Positions 55,696 through 64,000 of a stretch of 64,000 bases of DNA are shown piece after piece. The notes under the pieces were generated by a model. That model saw only the letters and a program-made list of their open reading frames with translations, had not been told where the DNA came from and searched no databases. Position 1 is the first letter of the stretch. Each line of letters starts with the position of its first letter. This DNA comes from TMED8 sp038125725 (GTDB taxonomy: Bacteria > Pseudomonadota > Alphaproteobacteria > Rhodospirillales > Casp-alpha2). The stretch spans positions 1-64,000 of the forward strand of contig JAYPEK010000019.1 of the NCBI GenBank assembly GCA_038125725.1. Reading direction: 5' to 3'. Both the position numbers and the translations under genes were made by a program.

Positions 55696-57681
55696 CTAAA
55701 TTCGCGCCGCCAGTTCCCAAGCCTCGCGGATGGCGCGTTCGGCATCCAGCCCCTTGGCCGACTTGGCGCCGCCGATGACGTGGACACCGACGCCCGCCGC
55801 CTTCAGCGGCCTGGACAACTCGTCCAGCGGCTCCTGGCCGGCACAGAGAATAACGCTGTCGGCCGCCAGCAACCGGGGCTCGCCGGCGATGCGGACATGC
55901 AGGCCGGCGGCATCGATCTTCTCATACTCGGCGCCGGTGACCTGCTGCACGCCGCGGCGCTTGAGCGCGGCGCGGTGAATCCACCCCGTGGTCTTGCCGA
56001 GCCCCCGGCCCATCGGCCCGTCGGAGCGCTGCACCATGGTGATCGCGTGCCGCGCGGGATCGGGCTCGGCGCCGTCGATCCAGGCGACGCGGAAGGCGGC
56101 GGGGTCGGTAAAGCTGGCCTCGCCCCGCTCCAGCAGGTAGAGCGCCACGTCGAAGGCGATACCGCCGCCGCCGATGATCACGACATTGGCACCCACCTCG
56201 GCACGGCCGGCGAGGACATCGCCGTAGCCGACCACGTTGGCGCCCTCAACGCCCGGCAGGTCGGGCCGGCGCGGCACCACGCCGGTGGCCAGCACCACGT
56301 CGGCGAAGCCTTCCTGGAGGAGGCCATCGGCGTCGGCGGCATGCCCCAGGCGCACATCCACCCCGCCGGCGTCGAGCCGGTGGCGGAAGTAGCGCAGCGT
56401 TTCGTCGAACTCGTACTTGCCGGGGATGCGGCGCGCCAGGTTGAACTGCCCGCCGATCCGGTCGGCCGCTTCCATCAGCACCACGTGATGGCCGCGCCTC
56501 GACAGCACGTCAGCCGCCGCCAGCCCGCCCGGCCCGGCGCCGACGACGCAGACCCGCTTCGGCGAGGTCGCCGGCTTGACGGTGAGTTCCGTCTCGCGCC
56601 CGGCGCGCGGATTGACCAGGCACGACGTGGTCTTGCCCTCGAAGTAGTTGTCCAGGCAGGCCTGGTTGCAGGCGATGCAGGTGTTGATGGCCACGGCCTC
56701 GCCCGCTTCCGCCTTGGCGACGAAGTCGGCATCGGCCAGGAACGGCCGGGCCAGCGACACCATGTCGGCTTGGCCGTCGGCGAGCACGCGCTCCGCCATC
56801 TCCGGCGTGTTGATGCGGTTGGAGGTAACAATGGGAATGGTCAGCACGCTCTTGATGCGCGCCGTGTCGGCGGCGAAGGCGGCGCGCGGCACGGCCTGGG
56901 CGATGGTCGGGATCGGCGCCTCATGCCAACCAATACCGCTGTTGACGATATCGACACCGGCACCCTCCAGCGCGCGCGCGAACGCGAGCGTCTCGTCAGC
57001 GTCCGGCGCGCCCGGCACCAAGTCCAGGACGGAAAGCCGGAACATGATGACGAAATCCGCCCCGGCCTCCGTGCGTACCCGGCGCACCACCTCGAGCGGC
57101 AGGCGCATGCGGTTCTCGGCGGAACCGCCCCAATCGTCACTGCGCTGGTTGGTGCGCGGCGCCAGGAACTCGGTCAGCAGGTAGCCTTCCGAGCCCATCA
57201 CCTCGACACCGTCGTAGCCGGCCTTCTTGGCCAGCCGCGCGGTGTTGCCGAAAGCGGCGATGGTGGCCTCGATATCGGCCTCGGTCATCTCGCGCGGCTG
57301 GAAGCGGTTGATCGGCGATTGGATGGCCGACGGCGCGACGATGTCCTCGTGCATGCCATAACGTCCGGCATGCAGCACCTGCAGCAGCACATGCCCACCC
57401 GCCGCATGCACGGCGTCGGTGACGCGCCGGTGCTCGGCGACCTGGTCCTCGCTATCGAAGACACCGGCACCGGGTTTCAGCCGGCCGGGCCCATCGGGGG
57501 AGAAGCCGCCCGTCACCATCAGCGTGCAGCCGCCCTTCGCCCGCTCGCCCAGGAAGGCCGCCAGCCGGCCGAGGTCGTCGGTGTCTTCCAGGCCGGTATG
57601 CATGGACCCCATCAGCACGCGGTTCGGCAGCGTCAGGTGGCCGACCCGGATCGGCTCGAACAGGTGTGGATAGGCGCTCAT
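55696..57681 (-). CDS. FadH-like NADH:flavin oxidoreductase / 2,4-dienoyl-CoA reductase family protein
   Basis: A 661-residue modular flavoenzyme. An N-terminal FMN TIM barrel (residues ~5-330; HLFEPIRVGHLTLPNRVLMG) is followed by a [4Fe-4S] motif CIACNQACLDN with a further Cys in TTSCLVNP, then a FAD/NAD(P) disulfide-reductase-like half (VVGAGPGGLAAADVL). The family includes dienoyl-CoA reductase and amine dehydrogenases. ATG at 57681 is used; 1 bp separates it from thpR upstream. Confidence 0.9.
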   Translation of the reverse strand: MSAYPHLFEPIRVGHLTLPNRVLMGSMHTGLEDTDDLGRLAAFLGERAKGGCTLMVTGGFSPDGPGRLKPGAGVFDSEDQVAEHRRVTDAVHAAGGHVLLQVLHAGRYGMHEDIVAPSAIQSPINRFQPREMTEADIEATIAAFGNTARLAKKAGYDGVEVMGSEGYLLTEFLAPRTNQRSDDWGGSAENRMRLPLEVVRRVRTEAGADFVIMFRLSVLDLVPGAPDADETLAFARALEGAGVDIVNSGIGWHEAPIPTIAQAVPRAAFAADTARIKSVLTIPIVTSNRINTPEMAERVLADGQADMVSLARPFLADADFVAKAEAGEAVAINTCIACNQACLDNYFEGKTTSCLVNPRAGRETELTVKPATSPKRVCVVGAGPGGLAAADVLSRRGHHVVLMEAADRIGGQFNLARRIPGKYEFDETLRYFRHRLDAGGVDVRLGHAADADGLLQEGFADVVLATGVVPRRPDLPGVEGANVVGYGDVLAGRAEVGANVVIIGGGGIAFDVALYLLERGEASFTDPAAFRVAWIDGAEPDPARHAITMVQRSDGPMGRGLGKTTGWIHRAALKRRGVQQVTGAEYEKIDAAGLHVRIAGEPRLLAADSVILCAGQEPLDELSRPLKAAGVGVHVIGGAKSAKGLDAERAIREAWELAARI

Positions 57682-57682
57682 G

Positions 57683-58225
57683 TCACTCGCCGCCTCCCTG
57701 CAGGGGATACTCCGACAGCGCCACGTAGTGCGAGCCGCCATGCCCGAGATGGCTTTCGAACAGCGTCACGCTGGTCACCGGGAAGGGCGCCGAGCAGAAC
57801 GAGCCGTTGCCCTCCAGGTAATCGCCGAGGTCGATATGCTGCGCCTTGAACTTGGCCAGCGTCACGTGCGGCGTGAACTTGCGCCCTTCCGGCTGGAAGC
57901 CGGCCATCACCGCCGCCTGCTCGACCTTGCGTTGCAGATGCAGGAGCGCGGGATTGCTCTCGACCCCGGCCCACAGCGCACGGAAGCGTTTCTTGTTGGA
58001 GAAGTTGCCGATGCCGGCGAGCACCAGATCGAAGGCAGGGGCGTGGATGTCTGCAAGCGCTTCGTCCAGGTCGGCGGCATGACCGCGGTCGGTCTCGCCG
58101 ATGAAGCGGAGCGTCAGGTGCAGGTTCTCCAGGTTCATCCAGCGCGCGCCGGAAAGTCCGGAACAGAGCGTTCCAAGCGTCAGGCGGATATCGGCGGGAA
58201 GCGCGATGCCGACGAACAATCGCAT
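57683..58225 (-). CDS. thpR: RNA 2',3'-cyclic phosphodiesterase (2'-5' RNA ligase family)
   Basis: A 180-residue 2H-phosphoesterase with the two hallmark motifs HLTLRF (His36) and HVTLAKF (His120). It opens 2',3'-cyclic phosphates on RNA ends. N-terminal MRLFVGIALP is typical. It is followed after 1 bp by the flavoenzyme gene. Confidence 0.92.
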   Translation of the reverse strand: MRLFVGIALPADIRLTLGTLCSGLSGARWMNLENLHLTLRFIGETDRGHAADLDEALADIHAPAFDLVLAGIGNFSNKKRFRALWAGVESNPALLHLQRKVEQAAVMAGFQPEGRKFTPHVTLAKFKAQHIDLGDYLEGNGSFCSAPFPVTSVTLFESHLGHGGSHYVALSEYPLQGGGE

Positions 58226-58243
58226 AAGTCACCTCTCGTCCGG

Positions 58244-59410
58244 CTACAGGAACAGGGTCAGCACCCCCGTATAGCCGTAAAGGCGGTTATTGGAAATCTC
58301 TCCCTGGCCGAAAAACCCCACCAGCGGTACATCGCCCAGAAGTTCCTGTACCAGGGCGGTCTCGCGCCCCTCCTCGCCGAACATGCCGGGGCCGCGTGCC
58401 ACGCAAGAGAAATAGAGCGCGCCACGGGGCCGACCCGGCACGCGCGTCATCAGTCCGTCGACCATGGAGCGAAGATCGGCTTCCGCGCCCGCGGGGTCGC
58501 GGCGCACGAACATCACCCGCTCGCCGGTTTCGACCGGCCCGCCGACGGCAAGCCAGCAGCGTTCGGGATCGATCCCCATCAGGTTGCGCACCACGTAGTC
58601 GCCGGTGTCGGAGCCGACGATGGGAAAGGCCGCGTGCACGTAGCCCGCGACGCGGCCGAGATCGCGCGCCAGCAATTCGCCGATATCGCGCTTGAACACG
58701 TCCAACGCCGGTTCGCCGTCCAGCGTCATCACCACGTTCTCCATGCAGTCGGTGATCCGATGCGCCGGGCCGAGCGGCTGACAGCCCTGAGTCAAGCCGG
58801 TCGCGACCTCGACGCCCGGCGCGAACAGCGCGCCCGAGAGCCCGCCGCCGACCACGTCGTCGGCCAGTTGGTAGTGCGCCGCGTTGGAAGAGGTCAGGCC
58901 GCCGACCAGGAATCCCGGCACCTCGAGCACCGCGTTCTCCATCTCCTGCGCCAGCGCCTCGATCATGCCGGGCACGGCGGCATTCATGGGATCGCCGTGC
59001 ACGACGCCGAACGGCGGTGTCGCGTCGGCCATCCAGTCGCGCACGTCGGGCGCCAGTTCGGCAACGGTGCGGCCCATCATCGGCATGACGCGGAAGCTGT
59101 CTTTTTCGAAGTCGCCGACCAGGACGGCGGCGCCGGGCCGCATGAAGAACTCCTGGTCGCGGCCGCAGACCCCCATGCCGACGCTGCCGACCCAATGCTG
59201 AACGCCGGTCTTCTGGCGCAGGTAGCTGACGATGGAACCGAAATCCTCGGCCAGCGTATCGGTGATGTAGAGGAAGCCCAAGAACTGCCTGCCGGCGCGG
59301 GGCTCGATCCCGGCCAGGCCGGCCTCCAGGTCCTTGGCCGCCTGCGACCAGGTTTCGGCGTCGCTGACGACGCTAACGAAGGGCTGAGCGGCGGAGGCGG
59401 TGGCGTTCAT
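58244..59410 (-). CDS. FIST domain (FIST_N/FIST_C) protein
   Basis: A 388-residue protein with a FIST_N domain (about residues 40-235) and FIST_C (about 245-370; GYVHAAFPIVGSDTGDYVVRNLMG, ALYFSCVARGPGMFG). FIST modules are thought to bind small ligands in signalling proteins, but no kinase, cyclase or chemoreceptor domain is attached here. ATG at 59410 is chosen; upstream in-frame sequence overlaps tesA. Co-directional with thpR (18-bp gap). Confidence 0.85.
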   Translation of the reverse strand: MNATASAAQPFVSVVSDAETWSQAAKDLEAGLAGIEPRAGRQFLGFLYITDTLAEDFGSIVSYLRQKTGVQHWVGSVGMGVCGRDQEFFMRPGAAVLVGDFEKDSFRVMPMMGRTVAELAPDVRDWMADATPPFGVVHGDPMNAAVPGMIEALAQEMENAVLEVPGFLVGGLTSSNAAHYQLADDVVGGGLSGALFAPGVEVATGLTQGCQPLGPAHRITDCMENVVMTLDGEPALDVFKRDIGELLARDLGRVAGYVHAAFPIVGSDTGDYVVRNLMGIDPERCWLAVGGPVETGERVMFVRRDPAGAEADLRSMVDGLMTRVPGRPRGALYFSCVARGPGMFGEEGRETALVQELLGDVPLVGFFGQGEISNNRLYGYTGVLTLFL

Positions 59411-59417
59411 CAGGTCA

Positions 59418-60083
59418 TCATAGTCCCGCGCGGGCCATGGCCACCAGCTTTCGCACCATGGGAAGCAAGCGCGCGACGATGACGGCAACGCCCTTGGCAT
59501 TGGGATGGATGGCATCCGCCTGGTTCAATTCCGGCTTGGCGGCGACGCCTTCGAGGAAAAACGGATCGAACAGGACATCGTGCCTGGCCGCGAGATCACG
59601 GTAGACCTGACGGAACTCGGCGCCGTACTCGGCGCCCAGGTTGGGCGGCGCCAGCATGCCGGAGAGCAGCACCGGAATTCCCTTGGCGCGGATCTCGGTC
59701 AGGATGGCGTCCAAGTTGGCCAGGGTCTCTTTCGGCTCCAGCCCGCGCAGCCCGTCGTTGGCGCCAAGCTCGACGATCACCGCGTGCGGATTGTCGGCCA
59801 AGGCCCAGCCGAGCCGCGCCCGCCCGCCGGCGGACGTGTCGCCTGAAACGCCGCCGTTGATGACCTGGACGTCCTCGCCGGCGGCCCTGAGCGCGGCTTC
59901 CAACTGGGCGGTGAAGGCGTCGGTCTTCTCGAGGCCGTAGCCCGCCGTCAGGCTGTCGCCGAGCGCCAGCACGCGTAGCGTCTCGGCGGACGCGGCGGCG
60001 GAGACCGTCACCAGCGCCGCGATCACAAGTGCGTATAGGGCCGCTACGCCCTTGCGCCGGCCGCGTTCCAGCCACACATTCAT
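59418..60083 (-). CDS. tesA: SGNH/GDSL-family arylesterase (TesA-like)
   Basis: A 221-residue secreted lysophospholipase/thioesterase I-like hydrolase. A signal peptide (residues ~10-33) precedes LALGDSLTAGYG with nucleophile Ser44, GGVSGDTSAGG, GANDG and the catalytic Asp-His pair in DAIHPNAKG. It is divergent from the YbbA-like ATPase gene with 6 bp between starts, the same neighbourhood as tesA-ybbA-ybbP in enterobacteria. Confidence 0.9.
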   Translation of the reverse strand: MNVWLERGRRKGVAALYALVIAALVTVSAAASAETLRVLALGDSLTAGYGLEKTDAFTAQLEAALRAAGEDVQVINGGVSGDTSAGGRARLGWALADNPHAVIVELGANDGLRGLEPKETLANLDAILTEIRAKGIPVLLSGMLAPPNLGAEYGAEFRQVYRDLAARHDVLFDPFFLEGVAAKPELNQADAIHPNAKGVAVIVARLLPMVRKLVAMARAGL

Positions 60084-60089
60084 GGTTCG

Positions 60090-60791
60090 ATGGATAGCAA
60101 CCCGACCCCGCGCGCGGCAATCGAAATCGCCGATCTGCACCTGACGCTCACCAGCGACGCCGGGCCCGTGCACGTGCTGCGCGGCATCGATCTCGGTATC
60201 GGCACGGGCGAGACCGTCGGCGTGGTCGGGCCGTCGGGTTCGGGCAAGACGTCGCTGTTGATGGTCATGGCCGGGCTCGAAGCGGCAACGTCCGGCCGCG
60301 TCGCCATCGCCGGGAAGGAGCTCATCGGCCTCGACGAAGACGCGCTGGCACGGTTCCGTCGCGACCACGTGGGCATCGTGTTCCAGGGCTTCCACCTGGT
60401 GCCGACCATGACGGCGCTGGAGAACGCGGCCCTGCCGCTGGAGTTCGCCGGACGCGCCGACGCGCTGGAAATGGCGCGCGAGCAGTTGCACCTGGTCGGC
60501 CTCGGCGACCGGCTCGGCCATTATCCGGGGCAGCTTTCCGGCGGCGAGCAGCAGCGCGTGGCGCTGGCCCGCGCCTTTGCCGCCGAACCGGACATCCTGC
60601 TTGCCGACGAACCGACCGGCAGCCTCGACCAGGCAACCGGCGAGAAGGTGATGGAGGCGCTGTTCACCCTGCAGGCACGCATTGGCACCACGCTGGTGCT
60701 GGTCACCCACGCGCCGGAACTGGCGGAACGCTGCGGACGCATCGTGCACCTGGCCGATGGCCGCGTCCTCGAGGACGCCCGCGCCCCATGA
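60090..60791 (+). CDS. ybbA: ABC transporter ATP-binding protein (YbbA/LolD family)
   Basis: A 233-residue ATPase with Walker A GPSGSGKT (residues 47-54), signature LSGGEQQRVALARA and Walker B ILLADEP. It pairs with the large FtsX-type permease downstream, which it overlaps by 4 bp. The family powers mechanotransmission or lipoprotein/toxin handling rather than classical import. Confidence 0.92.
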   Translation: MDSNPTPRAAIEIADLHLTLTSDAGPVHVLRGIDLGIGTGETVGVVGPSGSGKTSLLMVMAGLEAATSGRVAIAGKELIGLDEDALARFRRDHVGIVFQGFHLVPTMTALENAALPLEFAGRADALEMAREQLHLVGLGDRLGHYPGQLSGGEQQRVALARAFAAEPDILLADEPTGSLDQATGEKVMEALFTLQARIGTTLVLVTHAPELAERCGRIVHLADGRVLEDARAP

Positions 60792-63319
60792 GCGGCGAAT
60801 GGCGCCTGGTAGCGAAGCTGCTGCGCCGCGAACTGCGCGGCGGACTGAAGGGGTTTTATGTCTTCCTTGCCAGCCTGTTCCTGGGCGTCGCGGCGATCGC
60901 CGGGGTTGGCGCCATCGGCCAATCGGTGAAAGCCGGGCTCAAGGCCGATGGCCAGAAGCTACTGGGTGGCGACGTCGATCTCCGGCTGTTGCACCGGGAC
61001 GCCGACGGCGAGCAGCGCGCCTGGCTGATCGAACATTCCGACGGCCTTTCGGAGGTCGTGCAGATGCGCGCCATGGCGCGGCCGCCGGACCGCCGCGACG
61101 TTCGTTCCCTGGTCGAACTGAAGGCCGTCGACGCCGCCTATCCGCTCGCCGGGACCTACGTTACGGAACCGCAACGCCCCTTGGCTGAATTGACGGCGCA
61201 AGCGAATGGCGCCTGGGGCGCGGTGGCGGACGCCAACCTGCTGACCCGCCTCGGCCTCAAGCTTGGCGAACGCATACAGGTCGGCGACGCGCTTTATGAG
61301 ATCCGCGCCACGGTCGGGCATGAGCCAGACCGCATTGTCAGCCTGTTCAGCCTGGGTCCGCGCCTTTTGGTGGCCCGTGCTTCCCTTGACGCCACCGGCC
61401 TGATCCAACCCGGCAGCCAGATCCGCTATCACTACCGCGCCCTGATCCCCAATGACGTTTCCTTCACGCAATGGACGGACGACCTGACGCAGGCCTTCCC
61501 CCAAGCCGGCTGGCGGGTGAGCGGCGCCGACGAAGCGGCGCCCGGCGTGCAGCGGTTCATGGACCGCATGAACCTGTTCCTTTCCTTCGTCGGGCTGACG
61601 GTGCTTTTGGTCGGCGGCATCGGTGTCGCCGGCACGGTGTCGAGCTTCCTGGCCGCCAAGACCGCCACCATCGCCACGCTGAAATGCGCCGGCGCGTCCG
61701 GCGGGCTGGTATTCAAGCTCTATATGAGCCAGGTGTTGGTGCTGGCTGCGCTCGGCGTCGGGCTCGGCTGCATCGTCGGCGGCGCGCTGCCTTGGGGCTT
61801 CGCGGCGCTGGCCGGCGCCGCATTGCCGGCAAAACCCATCGCCGCCATTTATTGGCAGCCTTTAGCCCTGGCCGCTCTCTTCGGCCTCGCCACGGCGGCG
61901 ACCTTCGCGATCTGGCCGGTGGCCCGGGCGCGCGAGGTGCCGGGGGCGCAGCTCTTTCGTGATGCCGTGGCGCCGGTCATGGCGCGGCCGAAACGCCGCT
62001 ACGTCGTGGCCGCCGTTATCGGCGTCGCAATCTTGGCGGCGCTAACGCTCTGGTCTTCGGCGGACCGTTATTTTGCCGCCTGGTTCGTCGGCGGCGCGCT
62101 CGCCACCTTCGGGCTTCTGGCCTTGGGTGCAAAACTGGTGATGCGCCGGGCAAGGAACGCCACGGGCATGCGGGGCGCGGCCATGCGCATGGCGCTCGGC
62201 AACCTGCACCGGCCGGGTGCGGCGACGTTGGGCGTCGTGCTGTCGCTGGGGCTCGGGCTCTCGGTGCTGGCGGCAATCACCCAGATCGAAGGCAATCTTT
62301 CCGCCCAAATTGACGAGCGCCTGCCGGAGCGCGCGCCCGCCTTCTTCTTCATGGATATCCAGCCCGGCCAGGTCGCGGCCTTCGACGCCGCCGTCACCGG
62401 CGTCGCCGAGACCAGCGGCTACCAGCGCGTGCCGACGCTCAGGGGACGTATCGTCAAGATCGCCGGCACCCCGGTGGAGGAGGCGGAAATCCGTCCCGAA
62501 TCGCAATGGGCGGTGCGCGGCGACCGGGCGCTGACCTACGCGGCCGAACCCAGGAACGATTCTAAGATCGTCAAAGGCGAATGGTGGCCCAAGGATTATG
62601 CCGGGCCGCCGCTAATCTCGCTCGATGCCGGCCTCGCCAAGGGCTTCGGCATCGACATCGGCGATACCCTCACCGTCAATGTCTTGGGCCGCGAGATCAC
62701 CGCTAAGGTCGCCAGCCTGCGCGAAATCGACTGGCGCTCGCTCAGGTTCGATTTCGCGCTGATCTTTGCGCCGGGCACCTTGGACGGGGCGCCGCAAACC
62801 CATATCGCCGCCATCGAGGCGCCGCCGGCACGCGAGGACGCGGTCGAAGCCGCCGCCACTAACAGCTTCCCCAACGTCTCAGCCGTGCGGGTGCGCGACG
62901 CGCTGGAGGCGGCGGCGGCGATGCTGGCCGGCGTTGGCGGCGCGATTAGCGGCACCGCTGCACTGACGGTGCTGGCCGGCGCCATCGTCCTGGCCGGCAC
63001 CCTGGCCGCCGGCAGACGCCGGCGCATCTACGAATCGGTGGTGTTCAAGGTGCTGGGCGCAACGCGCGGGCGCCTGGCACAGGTGTTCATGGTCGAATAC
63101 GGGCTGTTGGGCCTGGTCACCGGGGTCTTGGCCGCCGGGGTCGGCACGCTGACCGCCTGGGCGGTGGTGAAGTTCCTGATGCGCATGGAGTGGGTTTTCC
63201 TGCCAGGCACCCTGGCGGCAACGCTGGCGCTCTGCATCGCCGTGACTTTGCTTGTGGGTTTCCTCGGCACCTGGCGCGCGCTCGGCCATTCGGCGGCACC
63301 GTTCCTCAGGAACGAGTAA
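60788..63319 (+). CDS. ybbP: FtsX-family ABC transporter permease (YbbP type)
   Basis: An 843-residue permease with an N-terminal helix, a large periplasmic domain (about 60-250), FtsX-type helix blocks near 260-370 and 720-830, and further helices near 400-490. This is the ten-helix YbbP layout. Translationally coupled to ybbA. Probably an inner-membrane mechanotransmission or export complex acting with the TesA-like esterase. Confidence 0.9.
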   Translation: MSGEWRLVAKLLRRELRGGLKGFYVFLASLFLGVAAIAGVGAIGQSVKAGLKADGQKLLGGDVDLRLLHRDADGEQRAWLIEHSDGLSEVVQMRAMARPPDRRDVRSLVELKAVDAAYPLAGTYVTEPQRPLAELTAQANGAWGAVADANLLTRLGLKLGERIQVGDALYEIRATVGHEPDRIVSLFSLGPRLLVARASLDATGLIQPGSQIRYHYRALIPNDVSFTQWTDDLTQAFPQAGWRVSGADEAAPGVQRFMDRMNLFLSFVGLTVLLVGGIGVAGTVSSFLAAKTATIATLKCAGASGGLVFKLYMSQVLVLAALGVGLGCIVGGALPWGFAALAGAALPAKPIAAIYWQPLALAALFGLATAATFAIWPVARAREVPGAQLFRDAVAPVMARPKRRYVVAAVIGVAILAALTLWSSADRYFAAWFVGGALATFGLLALGAKLVMRRARNATGMRGAAMRMALGNLHRPGAATLGVVLSLGLGLSVLAAITQIEGNLSAQIDERLPERAPAFFFMDIQPGQVAAFDAAVTGVAETSGYQRVPTLRGRIVKIAGTPVEEAEIRPESQWAVRGDRALTYAAEPRNDSKIVKGEWWPKDYAGPPLISLDAGLAKGFGIDIGDTLTVNVLGREITAKVASLREIDWRSLRFDFALIFAPGTLDGAPQTHIAAIEAPPAREDAVEAAATNSFPNVSAVRVRDALEAAAAMLAGVGGAISGTAALTVLAGAIVLAGTLAAGRRRRIYESVVFKVLGATRGRLAQVFMVEYGLLGLVTGVLAAGVGTLTAWAVVKFLMRMEWVFLPGTLAATLALCIAVTLLVGFLGTWRALGHSAAPFLRNE

Positions 63320-63380
63320 ACGGCCCCCGAAGCCGGACCGACAATCGGTGTGGAAAGCGCGCCGAAAGCCCCGGTTTCTA

Positions 63381-63409
63381 TTGATTCCGGAATCCAGCCT
63401 ACCTATCTT
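63381..63409 (+). promoter_or_regulatory. Sigma-70-like promoter for the Bax inhibitor-1 gene
   Basis: TTGATT at 63381-63386 and TATCTT at 63404-63409 are separated by 17 bases, each matching the consensus hexamer at four of six positions. It lies 72 bp upstream of the start codon, with a hairpin in the leader. Confidence 0.45.
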
Positions 63410-63432
63410 ACCTGCGAAGACGATTTTAACCT

Positions 63433-63453
63433 CCGCCCGGACGTTCCGGGCGG
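63433..63453 (+). other. Hairpin in the leader of the Bax inhibitor-1 gene
   Basis: CCGCCCGGA and TCCGGGCGG form a perfect 9-bp stem with a CGT loop, 28 bp before the start codon. No T-run follows. It could be the terminator stem of ybbP or a leader structure for the next gene. Confidence 0.45.
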
Positions 63454-63481
63454 TCTTGGCGATGACATAAGGAGTATCAAC

Positions 63482-64000
63482 ATGGCTCTTGGACCTGACA
63501 AACGGTTCTCCCTCAACACCGGCAGCCATGCCGAGCGGATGACCGACGCCCAGGCCCACGCCGCGGGCATCGACGCTGGGCTTCGCGCCTACATGCTCAA
63601 GGTTTACAACTACATGTGCATCGGTCTGGCATTGACCGGCGCGGTGGCTTTCGCCACCTCGACCTCGCCGGCCATGCTGCAGGCCATCTACGGCACGCCG
63701 TTGCAGTGGGTGGTGATGCTGGCCCCCATCGGCATGGTGTTCTTCCTGGCCGCGCGGGTGCACGCCATGCAGGCCTCGACCGCACAGGCTGTGTTCTGGG
63801 TCTATGCGGCCCTGATGGGGCTGTCGCTGGCCTACGTATTCGTCGCCTTCACCGGCGAGAGCGTGGCCAGGGTGTTCTTCATCACCGCCGGCGCCTTTGC
63901 CGGGCTCAGCCTCTATGGCTACTCGACCAAGCGCGACCTCTCGGCCATGGGCTCGTTCCTGATCATGGGCGTGATCGGCCTCTTGATCGCTTCCGTGGTC
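63482..64000 (+). CDS. Bax inhibitor-1/YccA family membrane protein (truncated by window end)
   Basis: ATG at 63482 follows AAGGAG, and 173 codons run off the right edge of the window. A hydrophilic N terminus (about 35 residues; MALGPDKRFS) precedes hydrophobic segments beginning near YMCIGLALTGAVAFA, in the six/seven-helix pattern of BI-1 proteins. These modulate Ca2+ leak or membrane protease activity. The C-terminal end lies outside the window. Confidence 0.9.
   Translation, partial: MALGPDKRFSLNTGSHAERMTDAQAHAAGIDAGLRAYMLKVYNYMCIGLALTGAVAFATSTSPAMLQAIYGTPLQWVVMLAPIGMVFFLAARVHAMQASTAQAVFWVYAALMGLSLAYVFVAFTGESVARVFFITAGAFAGLSLYGYSTKRDLSAMGSFLIMGVIGLLIASVV

Noticed and set aside
59418..63319. 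tesA-ybbA-ybbP arrangement as a novel system
   Set aside because: The same divergent neighbourhood is known from enterobacteria and other proteobacteria.

Overview
The window is GC-rich (about 65 percent by eye), densely coded bacterial DNA. Gene content points to a metabolically versatile alphaproteobacterium, probably Rhodospirillales-like and aquatic: TRAP transport, membrane urate oxidase PuuD, IalB-family protein, XRE and RpiR regulators, RlmN, and a PuuE-UraD fusion. This placement is inference from gene content only. The first ~490 bases differ sharply in composition, contain a tRNA-like box A/box B pair, and probably do not belong to this genome (assembly chimera or eukaryotic contamination).

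Layout. (1) 0.5-2.2 kb: an SDR oxidoreductase divergent from an IclR regulator. (2) 2.2-7.2 kb, minus strand: a group 3b-type bidirectional NAD(P)-linked [NiFe] hydrogenase operon (beta, cyclic-nucleotide-binding protein, gamma, delta, alpha, maturation protease). (3) 7.3-12.2 kb, minus: a four-gene operon for ureido/carbamoyl compounds (diaminopropionate ammonia-lyase, M20 amidohydrolase, N-carbamoyl-D-amino-acid hydrolase-type nitrilase, unassigned fold-II PLP enzyme). (4) 12.3-16.2 kb: a TRAP transporter operon divergent from an RpiR regulator, with two palindromes between them. (5) 16.3-35 kb: a purine island. It holds PuuD, a LysR gene broken by UGA, hydroxyisourate hydrolase, fused PuuE-UraD, an NCS2 permease, 8-oxoguanine deaminase, guanine deaminase, a BMP-type nucleoside ABC transporter, XdhC, a single-chain xanthine dehydrogenase and a purine phosphoribosyltransferase. 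(6) 35-41 kb: B12-type radical SAM protein, TauE-like permease, two-subunit fumarase/tartrate dehydratase, succinate-semialdehyde dehydrogenase. (7) 40.9-44.6 kb: a decay zone with a frameshifted hemerythrin, an intact hemerythrin, a PagL-like deacylase, a truncated ligand-binding protein, and back-to-back 5'-truncated remnants of a LamG/cadherin adhesin and a TolC-type channel. (8) 44.6-64 kb: mostly housekeeping and unlinked genes (two SDRs, argG, XRE regulator, ialB-like, rlmN, asparaginase, TrmH, quinone reductase, EamA transporter, a five-repeat secreted protein, FadH-like reductase, thpR, FIST protein, tesA, ybbA-ybbP, and the start of a Bax inhibitor-1 gene).

How it fits together. Guanine, 8-oxoguanine and nucleoside bases enter through the ABC and NCS2 carriers. 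They are deaminated to xanthine or urate, oxidised by the fused XDH, and urate is then converted by PuuD, hydroxyisourate hydrolase, UraD and PuuE to allantoate. The neighbouring M20 enzyme could be the allantoate amidohydrolase. Alternatively the whole four-gene operon could strip carbamoyl groups from ureido-propionates to give diaminopropionate and then pyruvate, as in the ygeX/ygeY purine cluster of enterobacteria. No CRISPR array, rRNA, convincing tRNA, insertion sequence or phage gene was found.

Most promising items: the DpaL/carbamoylase operon beside a purine island; the five-repeat protein with an invariant 27-residue Cys-Cys spacing; the paired palindromes in the TRAP/RpiR intergenic region; and the adhesin/TolC deletion scar.
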